Of a stretch of 64,000 nt of DNA, positions 51,424 through 60,694 are shown in pieces; the stretch's first letter is position 1, and every line of letters starts with the position of its first letter. The position numbers and the translations under genes are program-made. The notes under the pieces were generated by a model. That model saw only the letters and a list, made by a program, of their open reading frames with translations, was not told the origin of the DNA and ran no database searches. Location of the stretch: NCBI RefSeq assembly GCF_000442315.1, contig NZ_KE557322.1:212447-276446 (forward strand), given 5' to 3'. Origin of the DNA: Rubellimicrobium thermophilum DSM 16684 (GTDB lineage Bacteria > Pseudomonadota > Alphaproteobacteria > Rhodobacterales > Rhodobacteraceae).

Positions 51424-52961
51424 TTGAACAGTCTCGCGACGGTCTGGCAGCGGCTCGACGGGCGTCGGCGCATCGCGGTGATCGCTGCCACGCTGGCCAT
51501 GTTCGCGGCCATTGCCCTTCTGGCACGCGGCCCGGGCGGGGAGAGATGGCGCTGCTCTATGCAGGCCTGGATCCGGCCGCCGCGGGAGAGGTCGTCGCCG
51601 CCCTGCAGGCCCGCGGCACCCCCTTCGAGGTGCGCGGCGATGCCGTCTGGGTTCCGGCCTCCGCGCGCGATCTCGAACGCGTGGCCCTGGCTGCGGAGGG
51701 GCTGCCTGCCCCTTCGGCCAGGGGATACGAGCTGCTCGATTCGCTGTCGGGGTTCGGCACGACGGCCCAGATGTTCGATGCCGCCTACTGGCGCGCGCGA
51801 GAGGGAGAGCTGGCCCGCACCATCATGGCGGTGCCGCGCGTGCAGGCGGTGCGGGTGCATATTGCCGCAGGGCCGGCCCGGCCCTTCCGCGATGGGGCGG
51901 CGCCCCGTGCGGCGGTGACGGTGACGATGGCGGGCGGACCTCTGGCCCCGGCCCAGGCCCAGGCCCTGCGTCATCTGGTGGCCTCGGCCGTGCCGGGCCT
52001 CGATCCCTCCGGCGTGGCGGTCATCGACGCGGCCGCGGGTCTGCTGCCCGATGCCGTGGAGGATGCCGCCATCCCCGATCAGCGGGCCGAGACGCTGCGG
52101 GAGAAGGCGCTCCGCCTCGTGGAGGCGCGTGTCGGCCCCGGCAATGCCGTGGTCGAGGTCGCCATCGAGACCGTGACGGAGAGCGAGCGGCTGACCGAGC
52201 GGCGGCTCGACCCCGAGAGCCGTGTCGCCATCGCGACCGAGACCGAGGAGAGCGAGCAGTCCTCCACCGGCGCCGGGGGGGCCGTCACCGTCGCCTCGAA
52301 CCTGCCCGAAGGGGACGCGGCCCAAGGCGGCGGGGGGACGCGCTCGGAGGAGACGACATCGCGCACGCGGACCAATTTCGAACTCTCCGAAACCTCGCGC
52401 GAGGTGGTGCGCGGGCCGGGCGCGGTGCGGCGCCTGACGGTCGCGGTCCTTGTCAACGATCTGCCCGGCGAAGGGGGCGGGACGGTGCCGCGCCCGCCGG
52501 AGGAGCTTGCCGCGCTGTCCGAACTCGTGGCTTCGGCGGTGGGGCTCGATGTCGAACGGGGCGATGTCATCACCGTGCGATCGATGCCCTTCGAACCTCT
52601 GCCCTCTCTTGGGAGCGAGCCAGCCGAACCGACCGGGGCACCGCTCGATCTGGCGGGGCTGATTCGGCCCGTGCTGCTGGCGCTCGTGGCGCTGGGCCTG
52701 GGACTGTTCGTGCTGCGCCCGCTTCTGCGCCCTGCCGCGGCGCCCTCCGCCCCGCTGCCGGCGCTGGCCGCATCCGCGGCCGCACCGGCCCTGCCCGCGA
52801 ACGGGGTGGCTTCGGCCGCGCTGGCGCCGCCGGCTGCCGAGGGCGAGGCGCCCCCCGATCCCGTCCAGCGTCTGCGCCGCCTGATCGAGGCCCGCCAGGC
52901 CGAATCGACCCGGCTCCTCCAGTCCTGGATCGAGGGGCCGGCCCGCAGCGAAGGGGTCTGA
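51424..52961 (+). CDS. fliF: Flagellar MS-ring protein FliF (frameshifted)
   Basis: Forms the MS ring, the base on which rod, C ring and export gate assemble. The N-terminal membrane helix (RRIAVIAATLAMFAAIALLA) is in one frame. MALLYAGLDPAAAGEVVAAL and everything after, including SGFGTTAQMFDAAYWRAREG, ELARTIMAVPRVQAVRVHIA and the second membrane helix near LIRPVLLALVALGLGLFVL, is in another. The join lies in the G4 run at 51538-51541; one added G gives GGGEMALLYAGL and 512 residues. The C-terminal FliG-binding tail is short. First of the fliF-fliH-fliN-fliP operon. Confidence 0.93.
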
Positions 52962-52962
52962 G

Positions 52963-53547
52963 ATGGCCTTGCTGCTCGAGAGCTTCGATCCCCCGGAACA
53001 GACCGAATCGAGCGGTCCTTCGGCCGAATGGCTGGCCGGCCATGCCGCGGGCCTGGCCGAGGGGATCGCGCAGGAGGCCGCCCGCGCCGAGGCCGAAGGG
53101 ACGCGGATCTCGCAGGAGCTGGCCGCAGCGCTGCAGGATGCCGCCTTCACCTTCGCCGAGGCGCGGGCACAGGTGATCGCTTCGCTCGGTCCGCTGATCG
53201 AGGTGATTGTGGCGCGTCTGCTTCCGGCTCTGGCCGCCGAGGCTCTGAGCCCATGGCTGCGCGCCGAAGTGGAACGGGCGGCGCGTGCCGATGCCGCCTG
53301 TCCGGTCACGATTCATGTCCACCCCTCGCGCCTGGATGCGGTGCGCGCCTGTCTTCCGCCGGGGGCGGCGCATCGTCTCTCGCCCGATCCGGCACTGGGC
53401 CCGCATGGGGCCCGCCTGTCCTGCGGCACGCGCGAGACGGCCCTCGATCTCGATGCCTGCGTCGCGGGGATCCGCGCCGCACTGTCCAACCTTGCCGAAA
53501 CCCCTGTCCTTTCCGAACCCCAGGACCAGAAGGCCTGCCATGGATGA
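52963..53547 (+). CDS. fliH: FliH-like flagellar assembly protein
   Basis: A 194-residue cytoplasmic protein. The N-terminal helical, Ala/Glu-rich region (AEWLAGHAAGLAEGIAQEAA) is followed by a compact alpha/beta domain (LIEVIVARLLPALAAEALSP; CPVTIHVHPSRLDAVRACL). This is the shape of FliH/YscL, which forms the stator-like stalk regulating the FliI ATPase. FliH sequences diverge strongly, so the assignment depends on this architecture and on the position between fliF and fliN, where other Rhodobacterales carry fliH. It begins one base after the fliF stop and overlaps fliN. Confidence 0.75.
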   Translation: MALLLESFDPPEQTESSGPSAEWLAGHAAGLAEGIAQEAARAEAEGTRISQELAAALQDAAFTFAEARAQVIASLGPLIEVIVARLLPALAAEALSPWLRAEVERAARADAACPVTIHVHPSRLDAVRACLPPGAAHRLSPDPALGPHGARLSCGTRETALDLDACVAGIRAALSNLAETPVLSEPQDQKACHG

Positions 53548-53806
53548 TCCGATCACCGACCACCCGCTTCGTTCGCTGCCCATCGAGATCACGGTCTCGG
53601 TCGGCCGCGCCCGCCCCCTGCTGCGCGACCTGCTGGCCATGGGGCCGGGGGCTGTGCTGCCGCTCGATCGCCGGGTGGCCGATCCCGTCGAACTTTGGAT
53701 CGGTGAACGCCTGATCGCCCGGGGCGAACTACAGGAGGCGGACGAAGAGGGGGGCCTTGCCGTGCGTCTGACCGAGGTGGCCGGCCCGCGGGGGGCCCTG
53801 GCATGA
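53540..53806 (+). CDS. fliN: Flagellar motor switch protein FliN
   Basis: A small SpoA/surface-presentation-of-antigens domain protein of the C ring, 88 residues. Seen: LPIEITVSVGRARPLLRDLL, GPGAVLPLDRRVADPVELWI and GERLIARGEL, which is the FliN core (family ..veV.lGr...l.dLl.l..Gsvi.L). It completes the switch with FliG and FliM, which are not in the window. The ATG lies inside the end of fliH (8-bp overlap), and the stop overlaps the fliP start as ATGA. Confidence 0.93.
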   Translation: MDDPITDHPLRSLPIEITVSVGRARPLLRDLLAMGPGAVLPLDRRVADPVELWIGERLIARGELQEADEEGGLAVRLTEVAGPRGALA

Positions 53807-54651
53807 GCGCGCGCCGGGCCCTTCGGTCTGCCGCCGCGGCCGGTCAGGGTGACCGGCCGGTCCGGCGGTGCTCGCGCAGGCGGGGCAGGGTGCCCCTGTC
53901 CAGCGGCCCTGCCCCATGGCGCCGTCTGGCTCGTCTGGGGGGATGGGCGGCCCTCACGCTTCTCGTTCTGGCGGCTCCGGCTGCCGCGCAGCAGGGGATC
54001 CCGCTGGATCCGGGGGGCAGTCTGGCGGCGCGGTCGGTCCAGCTCCTCCTGCTGGTGACGGTTCTCAGCCTGGTGCCGGGCCTGGCGGTGATGGTGACCT
54101 GCTTTCCCTTCGTCGTCACCGTGCTGTCGATCCTGCGGCAGGGCCTCGGGCTTCAGCAGGCCCCGCCGAACATGCTGCTGGTCAGCCTCGCGCTGTTCCT
54201 GACCTGGTTCATCATGGAGCCGACCTTGTCCGCCGCATGGGAGGCGGGCGTGCGCCCCTTCATCGACGGGACATTGCCTCTCGAGACGGCCTTTGCCCGC
54301 GCGGTGGAGCCGTTCCGCGCCTTCATGGCGGCGCGCGTGGACGGGGACAGCCTGGCAGGTCTGGCTGCGCTGCGCCCCGGCCTCGACCCGGCGATCACGC
54401 CCGATCAGGCGCCGCTGTCGCTGCTCGTGCCCTCCTTCCTGCTGTCGGAGATGGAAAGAGCCTTTCAGGTGGGATTCCTGATCTTCCTGCCCTTCCTGAT
54501 CATCGATCTCGTGGTGGCGGCGGTGCTGATGAGCATGGGCATGATGATGGTGCCCCCTGCCATCGTGGCGCTGCCCTTCAAACTGGCCTTCTTCGTGGTT
54601 GCCGATGGCTGGACGCTGGTGGCCGAAAGCCTTGTGCGCAGCTACGGGTGA
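53803..54651 (+). CDS. fliP: Flagellar export protein FliP
   Basis: Pentameric core of the flagellar export channel. The 282-residue product has an unusually basic N-terminal extension (about 40 residues) before a signal-like hydrophobic segment ending AAPAAAQQ. FliP signatures follow: VLSLVPGLAVMVTCFPFVVT, LRQGLGLQQAPPNMLLVSLA, LLVPSFLLSEMERAFQVGFL and FLPFLIIDLVVAAVLMSMGM with MMMVPPAIVALPFKLAFFVV. The initiator is taken from the ATGA overlap with fliN; a downstream start is possible since most FliP are 245-265 residues. Last gene of the fliF operon, converging on flgI. Confidence 0.95.
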   Translation: MSARRALRSAAAAGQGDRPVRRCSRRRGRVPLSSGPAPWRRLARLGGWAALTLLVLAAPAAAQQGIPLDPGGSLAARSVQLLLLVTVLSLVPGLAVMVTCFPFVVTVLSILRQGLGLQQAPPNMLLVSLALFLTWFIMEPTLSAAWEAGVRPFIDGTLPLETAFARAVEPFRAFMAARVDGDSLAGLAALRPGLDPAITPDQAPLSLLVPSFLLSEMERAFQVGFLIFLPFLIIDLVVAAVLMSMGMMMVPPAIVALPFKLAFFVVADGWTLVAESLVRSYG

Positions 54652-54850
54652 GGGGAGGCCCCGGTCTGCGCCGCTGCCCGGCGGCGCGGATCCGGACCGG
54701 CAAGGCTGCGCAGACGGTCAGGCCCGCATGGAGCGGGACGGCCGCCGCAGCCGGGGCCGACGCGGAACCCGGACCCGAGCTCCGCTCCGGGCTGTCGCGG
54801 ACAGGACCCGACGCAGCGGGGCCGGGAATCATCGGGGGACCACCCCGCCG

Positions 54851-55948
54851 CTACTGCACCACGAATTCCGCATGCAGCGCCCCGGCGGCACGGATCGACT
54901 TGAGGATGTCGATCATGTCCATCGGCGCCACGCCCAGAGCGTTGAGCCCCGCCACCACGTCCGACAGCGTCGTGCCATCCGACAGTTCCACAAGACCGCC
55001 ACGGTCCTGTTCGATCGCGGCTTCGGAGCGGGGGACGACGACGGTCTCACCGGGGGAGAAGGGATTGGGCTGAACGACAAGGGGGGCTTCCTCGACCCGC
55101 AGGGTCAGACCCCCCTGGCTGACCGCGACACGGGAGATGCGCACCCCTTCGCCCATCACGATGGTGCCCGACCGCTGATCCACCACGACACGAGCGCGGG
55201 CCTCCGGCTCGATCAGGAGCCCCTCGAGCCGGGCGAGCGCATGGGCGGGCGAGGGCGCCCCCGTCGCCCCGATATCCACCGTGACAGTCCCCGCATCCTG
55301 CATCCGGGCCACGCTAGCCCCGAAGGCTGCGTTGACCGTGGCCTCGATCCGGGCCGCGGTGGTGAAATCCGGCTCGCGCAGGGCAAGGCGCACCTGATCC
55401 AGCGTGGCGAAGTCGAAATCCACCTCCCGCTCCACGGTGGCGCCGGCAGGGATCGTGCCGGCCGTCGGCACCCCCTGGGTGACGCGCGCCGCCTCGCCCT
55501 CGGCGGTCACGCCGCCGGCGATGACACTGCCCTGGGCCACGGCATAGATCGCCCCGTCCGCAGCCCGGAGCGGCGTCATCACCAGCGTGCCGCCGCGCAG
55601 CGAGGAGGCATCGCCGATCGCACTGACCGTGACATCCAACGTGCTGCCCGCGCGCGCAAAGGGCGGAAGCTGTGCCGTCACCAGGACCGCGGCGACGTTG
55701 CGCGCCCGGATCGCCTCGCCGCCCACGGCGATGCCCAGCCGTTCGAGCACGTCGATCATGATCTCTTCGGTGAAGGGGGAATTGCGCAGCCCATCCCCCG
55801 TGCCGTCAAGGCCGACGACAAGGCCATAGCCCAGCAGGTCATTGCTGCGGACGCCGTCGAATTCGACCAGATCCTTGAGGCGGACAGGGGCGGCGGCGGC
55901 CGGCAGGGCGGTGGCAAGCAGCAGCGCGGCAAGAAGCGGACGGATCAT
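54851..55948 (-). CDS. flgI: Flagellar P-ring protein FlgI
   Basis: Periplasmic P-ring subunit around the rod, 365 residues with a Sec signal peptide (MIRPLLAALLLATALPAAAA). Motifs: RLKDLVEFDGVRSNDLLGYG, LVVGLDGTGDGLRNSPFTEE, NVAAVLVTAQLPPFARAGST, LDVTVSAIGDASSLRGGTLV and the C-terminal GLNALGVAPMDMIDILKSIR, all strongly conserved. It is the last gene of the flgE-flgK-flgL-flgI operon, overlapping flgL as ATGA. FlgA, its chaperone, is encoded at 39.8 kb. The 199-bp gap to fliP holds only GC-rich inverted repeats. Confidence 0.97.
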   Translation of the reverse strand: MIRPLLAALLLATALPAAAAPVRLKDLVEFDGVRSNDLLGYGLVVGLDGTGDGLRNSPFTEEIMIDVLERLGIAVGGEAIRARNVAAVLVTAQLPPFARAGSTLDVTVSAIGDASSLRGGTLVMTPLRAADGAIYAVAQGSVIAGGVTAEGEAARVTQGVPTAGTIPAGATVEREVDFDFATLDQVRLALREPDFTTAARIEATVNAAFGASVARMQDAGTVTVDIGATGAPSPAHALARLEGLLIEPEARARVVVDQRSGTIVMGEGVRISRVAVSQGGLTLRVEEAPLVVQPNPFSPGETVVVPRSEAAIEQDRGGLVELSDGTTLSDVVAGLNALGVAPMDMIDILKSIRAAGALHAEFVVQ

Positions 55949-56932
55949 CGCAGATGGTTCACCAGCGAGAGGGAGGACAGGCGCTGCACCGCCTCGTAAT
56001 GAGTCTCGAGCCGGGTGCGCAGCGCCTCCAGGGTGGAGGCGCTCTCGTAGGGATCGGCAGCGATCATCTCCTGCCGCAGGATGCCCCAGGCCGAGGCGCG
56101 GGCCGCGTGCCGGGCGGTGGCGGCCTCGGCCCGGGCCTCTGATTCGCCGATCCCGGCCCGCAGGCGGGTCAACGCATCGCCGGAGGCCAGCAGGCCATCG
56201 CGGGCACGGGTCAGCAGGGCACGCCCCTCCCCCTCGGGCAGGTCGGCGGCCAGCGCGCCCATCGCGGTGGCCTTGAGCAGGGCCCGCAAGGCAGGATCAT
56301 CCGCACGAGGCAGGATGACGGTCTCTGCATCGTCGATTCCACGCGAGAGCGAGGCCGAGGCCCCGAGATACCCTTCCGTCGCAAAGCCCCCGGACGGACT
56401 GTCGAACCAGTCGTCGAGCACGCTGGCCACCCCGGCAGCCGTCGTCTGCCCCGCGATGGCGCTGCGCAGCGCGGCAAGCAGCGTATCGGCCTCGGCGAGG
56501 GCGGGCCCATCCGTCGCGGTTCCGGCGAACAGACGCCCCTTCGCCGAGGCGCGCATTCAGCCCCGACAGGATGCTGCGGAAGGCGGTTTCCGCAGCCGGC
56601 GCATCGGCGGCGGGATCGGGGCCCGCAGGCCCCGAGGCGAGCAGCCGTCCAAGAAGCCCCTCGCGCGCTTCGGCCGCCTTGTCGAGCGCTGCCCCCATCG
56701 CCGCAAGGCGCATCCCGGCCTCGCGTGCGGCAAGCCCCCAGGCCTCTGCCCGTTCGATACGACGGTCGAGATCGGCCAGCGGACCCGTATCGCCGCGCAG
56801 GGCCCGTACAGGATCGGCCACCTGCCCGGTGGACAGCTCCTGCGCGGCGAGGGCCAGACGGGCGCGCAGATCCGCATTGTGGCGCTGGCTGGCAAAGAGG
56901 GCGGCACGGTCGCCCAAGGCGGCAAGGGTCAT
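55945..56932 (-). CDS. flgL: Hook-filament junction protein FlgL (frameshifted)
   Basis: Second hook-filament adapter (HAP3), a flagellin-like protein. The first frame begins MTLAALGDRAALFASQRHNA and contains RLALAAQELSTGQVADPVRA, the flagellin-type N-terminal helix, up to ILSGLNARLGEG. The second frame resumes RLFAGTATDGPALAEADTLL and ends in the C-terminal helix EALRTRLETHYEAVQRLSSL. The join is the C4 run at 56536-56539 (one base extra). Corrected length is 328 residues, normal for the family. It lies three bases after flgK and overlaps flgI. Confidence 0.9.
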
Positions 56933-56935
56933 GAC

Positions 56936-58363
56936 TCAGATCTCCAGCAGACGGGCCATCATCTCGTCCACGGCGGCAATCAGCCGGGCATTGGCGGCAT
57001 AGGCCTGCTCGACCCGCAGCAGGAGCTGCAGCTCTGCATCGCTGTCCACGCCGCCCGCCAGTTCGGCTTCCCGCAGGGCAGACCAGCGCGCGGCGGCAAA
57101 GCCTTCGGCCTCCTCGGCGGTCAGGCGAGCCCCTGACAGACCTGCGGCCAGATCCGCGGCATGCCCGGCCGCCGAAGCCGGACGCGCCCCGGGGACGAGC
57201 GGACGTGGCGCATCAAGCTCAGCGATCCAGGCATCGATCTGATCCGCGGTGCCCGAAGGACCGGGGGCCGCCGCCCCGACCCCGTCCCGCAACCGCCACA
57301 GCGCCCCGCCCCGCGCCGGATCCACGGCGGCATGAACCGCCAGCCGCCCCGCGAGGCCGGGTTCACCCGTCGGCCAACCGCCTGCATCCGTCAGCAGACC
57401 GGGTTGACCAGGGGGCAGCGTCGAATCAGCCTCGGCAAAACGGGTCAGAAGATCCGTCGCGACCCGGTCCAGGGCGGCCGCCTGTTCCGGCAGGATCCGG
57501 TCCCGCAGATCGAACTGGGCGGCCAGACTGCCGCCCGCGAGCGAGCCGGCCCCCTCGCCCAGGGGGCGGCCGTCCAGGGTCAGACCCGAAAGCCGCCCCC
57601 CCTCGCGCGTCATCGATGCGGTGATCACGGGCGCAGGGTCGAAGCCGATCCGCGCAGCCCCGGACCCCTCGAGCAGAACGGCCCCCTGCGGTGTCACCAG
57701 GGCGATCGCGCCGCCGGGGCGCTCCATCTCGCGCACGGGGACGGCGCGGGCGACGCGATCCACCAGCACCTGCCGGCGGTCGAGCAGCGCGGTCGTATCC
57801 TCGCCCCGGCCAAGGGCGCGGGCGATATCGGTGTTGAGGGCGGCCAGGTCGGCAAGCGCGGCGTTCACCTCCCCCACCTCGCGGGCGATTGCGGCATCGG
57901 CTTCGGCCCGGCGGCGCTGGACGGCTGCCCCTGCCTCGTTCAGGGAGGACACGACCGCCTCCAGCCGCGTCAGCACCGCACCGAGACGGATGTCGGATCC
58001 CGGATCGGCCGAGGCGGAGACCAGCGCCCCCTCCAGCGCGGCGATCCGGTCGGCAAGGCTGTCGCCCGCCACACCCCAGTCTCCCTCCAGCCCCTTGAGA
58101 GCCGCCGTCAGGGGCTTGCGGGATTCGAGCAGCGCCTCGGCCCCCCGCCGGTCGGCGAGCAGCGCCAGATCGACCCCCCGCGAGATCCCGTCGATCCGCA
58201 CCCCCGCCCCGCGTCCGCCGAGGCTGGCCGCGGACAGATCCACCGCGCGGCGGCCATACCCCTCGGTCAGAGCGTTGGCGAGATTGGCCGAGATCACCTC
58301 GGCCATGCGCGAGGTCGCGCGCAGGCCGGACAGAGCATTGGACAGCGCAAGACCGAGGGTCAT
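56936..58363 (-). CDS. flgK: Hook-filament junction protein FlgK
   Basis: First hook-filament adapter (HAP1), 475 residues. The N-terminal rod/hook-family signature is MTLGLALSNALSGLRATSRM with VISANLANALTEGYGRRAVD. The C-terminal helix is ELQLLLRVEQAYAANARLIA with VDEMMARLLEI, which would form the inner coiled coil. The middle is variable and Ala/Asp-rich. The frame is intact. It is 15 bases downstream of flgE and three bases before flgL, and the junction proteins are likely chaperoned by the FlgN-like protein at 31.9 kb. Confidence 0.95.
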   Translation of the reverse strand: MTLGLALSNALSGLRATSRMAEVISANLANALTEGYGRRAVDLSAASLGGRGAGVRIDGISRGVDLALLADRRGAEALLESRKPLTAALKGLEGDWGVAGDSLADRIAALEGALVSASADPGSDIRLGAVLTRLEAVVSSLNEAGAAVQRRRAEADAAIAREVGEVNAALADLAALNTDIARALGRGEDTTALLDRRQVLVDRVARAVPVREMERPGGAIALVTPQGAVLLEGSGAARIGFDPAPVITASMTREGGRLSGLTLDGRPLGEGAGSLAGGSLAAQFDLRDRILPEQAAALDRVATDLLTRFAEADSTLPPGQPGLLTDAGGWPTGEPGLAGRLAVHAAVDPARGGALWRLRDGVGAAAPGPSGTADQIDAWIAELDAPRPLVPGARPASAAGHAADLAAGLSGARLTAEEAEGFAAARWSALREAELAGGVDSDAELQLLLRVEQAYAANARLIAAVDEMMARLLEI

Positions 58364-58378
58364 GGACGCATCCTTCCG

Positions 58379-59683
58379 TCAGCGCTTGAGATTGGTGGTT
58401 TCCTGCAACATCTCGTCCACGGTCTGGATGACCTTGGCGTTCGAGGAATAGGCGCGCTGCGTCCGGATGAGCTGGGTCAGCTCCTGCGCGACATCGACGG
58501 CGGATTCCTCGCGCGCATAGCCCTGGATGGAGCCGGTCGGGCCATCGCCCGCATCCCACAGGATGAAGCCGCCCGAGGCCTGGGACGGCGCATAGGTCTG
58601 GCCGTCGAGCGCCGTCAGGCCGTTGGGATTGGGCACATCCACGACAGGGATCTGATAGAGGCGGCGCGTGTCGCCCGAATCATAGCGGGCGACGACGAAA
58701 CCGGCGGGATCCACCTCCACCCCCGTCATCGAGGCCGCGGGAAAACCGTCGCTCGTCATCGCAATGGGAGAGAAATCGGCCGCCAGCTGGGTGAAACCGC
58801 CAGGCTGGAGCGGACGGCCCAGATCGATCTCGATCGGGCCGGAGGCGGTCGTCACGGCAATGGTGCCGGTGTCGGGATCATAGGCGCCCCCCGACACCGT
58901 GGTCACCGCAGCCAGACGGCCCCCATTGGCGGCACTGCTGTCGAATTCCATCTCGTACTCGCCGATCACGGCCCCGTCCTGCGCGCTGTCGGCAATGGTC
59001 ACGGTCCAGCGGTTCGAGGGCGGATCGCCCGCGGCAGGGACCACAGGGGTGAAGGTGAACAGCAATTGCCGGCCCCGGCCGAGATTGTCGTAATAGGTGA
59101 CCGACAGTTCCTTCGCATCGCCGGGCGATCCGGCCTCGGTCGCGGTGGCGGGCAGATTGGCCGCCACGCGCATCGTCGTCGTCGGGGCCCCGACGATCTC
59201 ATTCGCCTGAATGCGCACGGGCACGAGGGCATCCGCCGTCGTCCGCGGGAAACCCGGCGGCTGCCCATCGGGGCCCACCGGCACACCGAGCAGGACCAGC
59301 CCGCTGGCCGAGCGCAGATAGCCCGAGGCATCGGGATAGAAGGAGCCCGTCGGCGTCATGTAGAAGGGTCTCTCTCCCCCCGCGGCGACGGCCGAGGCCG
59401 TTGTCACGGGCAGCATCCCGCGCCCGGTGATGGCCAGATCGGTGGCGTTCGATGTCGCCGTGAGGGCCCCGCGCGATTCGACAAGGCGCAGATCATGCGC
59501 CCGCACGCCCCCCGCCGTGTAACGCCCCGGCCCGGAATCAAGGACCATCGCGGCGAAATCCGTGGTCATGCGCTTGTAGCCGGGGGTCGAGGCATTCGCG
59601 ATGTTGTCGGAGATGGTGGCGAGATGACTTGCCTGAGCGGCAAGACCGGCGACACCGGCATTCATGGAGGAGGAGATGGACAA
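58379..59683 (-). CDS. flgE: Flagellar hook protein FlgE
   Basis: The hook subunit, 434 residues. N-terminal SISSSMNAGVAGLAAQASHL and ATISDNIANASTPGYKRMTT, central SGLVLLGVPVGPDGQP, and C-terminal GYAREESAVDVAQELTQLIR with QRAYSSNAKVIQTVDEMLQE match FlgE. The start is taken as TTG 59683, because homologues begin M(S/T)ISSS and AAAGGGG lies upstream; the first ATG (59665) would remove this conserved stretch. It is first of flgE-flgK-flgL-flgI, with a CtrA-like box 62-76 bases upstream. Length is controlled by FliK (29.9 kb). Confidence 0.95.
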   Translation of the reverse strand: MSISSSMNAGVAGLAAQASHLATISDNIANASTPGYKRMTTDFAAMVLDSGPGRYTAGGVRAHDLRLVESRGALTATSNATDLAITGRGMLPVTTASAVAAGGERPFYMTPTGSFYPDASGYLRSASGLVLLGVPVGPDGQPPGFPRTTADALVPVRIQANEIVGAPTTTMRVAANLPATATEAGSPGDAKELSVTYYDNLGRGRQLLFTFTPVVPAAGDPPSNRWTVTIADSAQDGAVIGEYEMEFDSSAANGGRLAAVTTVSGGAYDPDTGTIAVTTASGPIEIDLGRPLQPGGFTQLAADFSPIAMTSDGFPAASMTGVEVDPAGFVVARYDSGDTRRLYQIPVVDVPNPNGLTALDGQTYAPSQASGGFILWDAGDGPTGSIQGYAREESAVDVAQELTQLIRTQRAYSSNAKVIQTVDEMLQETTNLKR

Positions 59684-59744
59684 GGCGGAACCCCTTTCGG
59701 CAGGAGGGAACGGCAGCGCTTGATCCCGTCCTAGCAGGGCAATC

Positions 59745-59759
59745 CTAAGATCCGGTTAA
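59745..59759 (-). promoter_or_regulatory. CtrA-like box upstream of flgE (7/8)
   Basis: On the minus strand TTAA-CCGGATC-TTAG fits TTAA-N7-TTAA with one mismatch, 62-76 bases before the flgE start. Its spacer CCGGATC is the same as in the motA box. Confidence 0.6.
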
Positions 59760-59774
59760 CGCCGCAGCGGAACC

Positions 59775-60625
59775 TCAGCGTGCGGGAAAGCGGCGCAGCA
59801 GGGTGATTTCCACCCGGTCGTTGCGCGGGGCCGAAGGGTCTGCGGTGGCGGGGCTGCGGTCGGCATGGCCGGTGACGCGGGCCATGCGGGAGGCGGCCAA
59901 CCCCGCCTGTTCGAGCGCCAGGCGGGTCCGCTGGGCCCGCGCGATCGAGCGATCCCAGGGCGCCGTCCCCATCGCCATGACGGGGCGGGCCGGGACATGG
60001 GCCGCCACCGCAACGGGATTCGTCACCATCCCGGCCGCATGCGCAATCGCCGCCAGCAGGGTCAGCGTCACGGGGCGCGGCTCGGCCCCTTCGCCTTCCC
60101 ACAGCGGCGCGCCCGGGCGGGCGAAGATCTCGATGGTCAGGCCTTCGTCGGTCAGGCGGGTGATGACATGGCGCAGCGCCTCCTCCTCGAGCAGCGATTC
60201 GCCGCCCCGTCCAAGCAGGACATCCTCGACCTCCATCAAGGCGGCCGTCTCGGCGGCGGCTGCGGGATCGACCGCCCCGTTCTCCTCGGGAAAGCCGGCA
60301 TCGCCCAGAAGGCCCGGCGCGGCGCTGCGCCCGTCCGCGGCCAGCACATCCCCCGCAATGGGCGAATCGCCCCCGAACATCCCATCCCCCCCGCGGAGAC
60401 GCGGCTGATCGGCACATCGGGGGCGAAATAGTCCGCCAGCCCCTTCTTCTGCTGTTCGGTGGTGGCATTGAGAAGCCACATGAGCAGGAAGAAGGCCATC
60501 ATCGCGGTCACGAAATCGGCATAGGCCACCTTCCAGGCGCCGCCGTGATGGGCCCCTTCCCCCCCGCCGCGGCGGCGCTTCACGATCAGCGTGGCGGGTG
60601 TCTGCCCCTTCTTCTGTTCGGCCAT
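59775..60625 (-). CDS. motB: Flagellar motor stator protein MotB (frameshifted)
   Basis: Stator partner of MotA that anchors to peptidoglycan and carries protons. The first frame has a basic N-terminus, GGAWKVAYADFVTAMMAFFL with the essential proton-binding Asp37, and NATTEQQKKGLADYFAPDVP. The second frame carries the OmpA-like domain: LTIEIFARPGAPLW, RAQRTRLALEQAGLAASRMA, VTGHADRSPATADPSAPRND and RVEITLLRRF. The join needs one extra base in the C7 run at 60386-60392. Corrected length is 283 residues. It stands apart from motA by 10 kb and follows the glycan-module operon at a 69-bp gap. Confidence 0.92.
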
Positions 60626-60694
60626 TGCGCATCCCTCCGGCCCGGTCTGCGGCGGTGATGGCCGGTCAGGGATGAGCAGGGCGTTAATGCCGCC

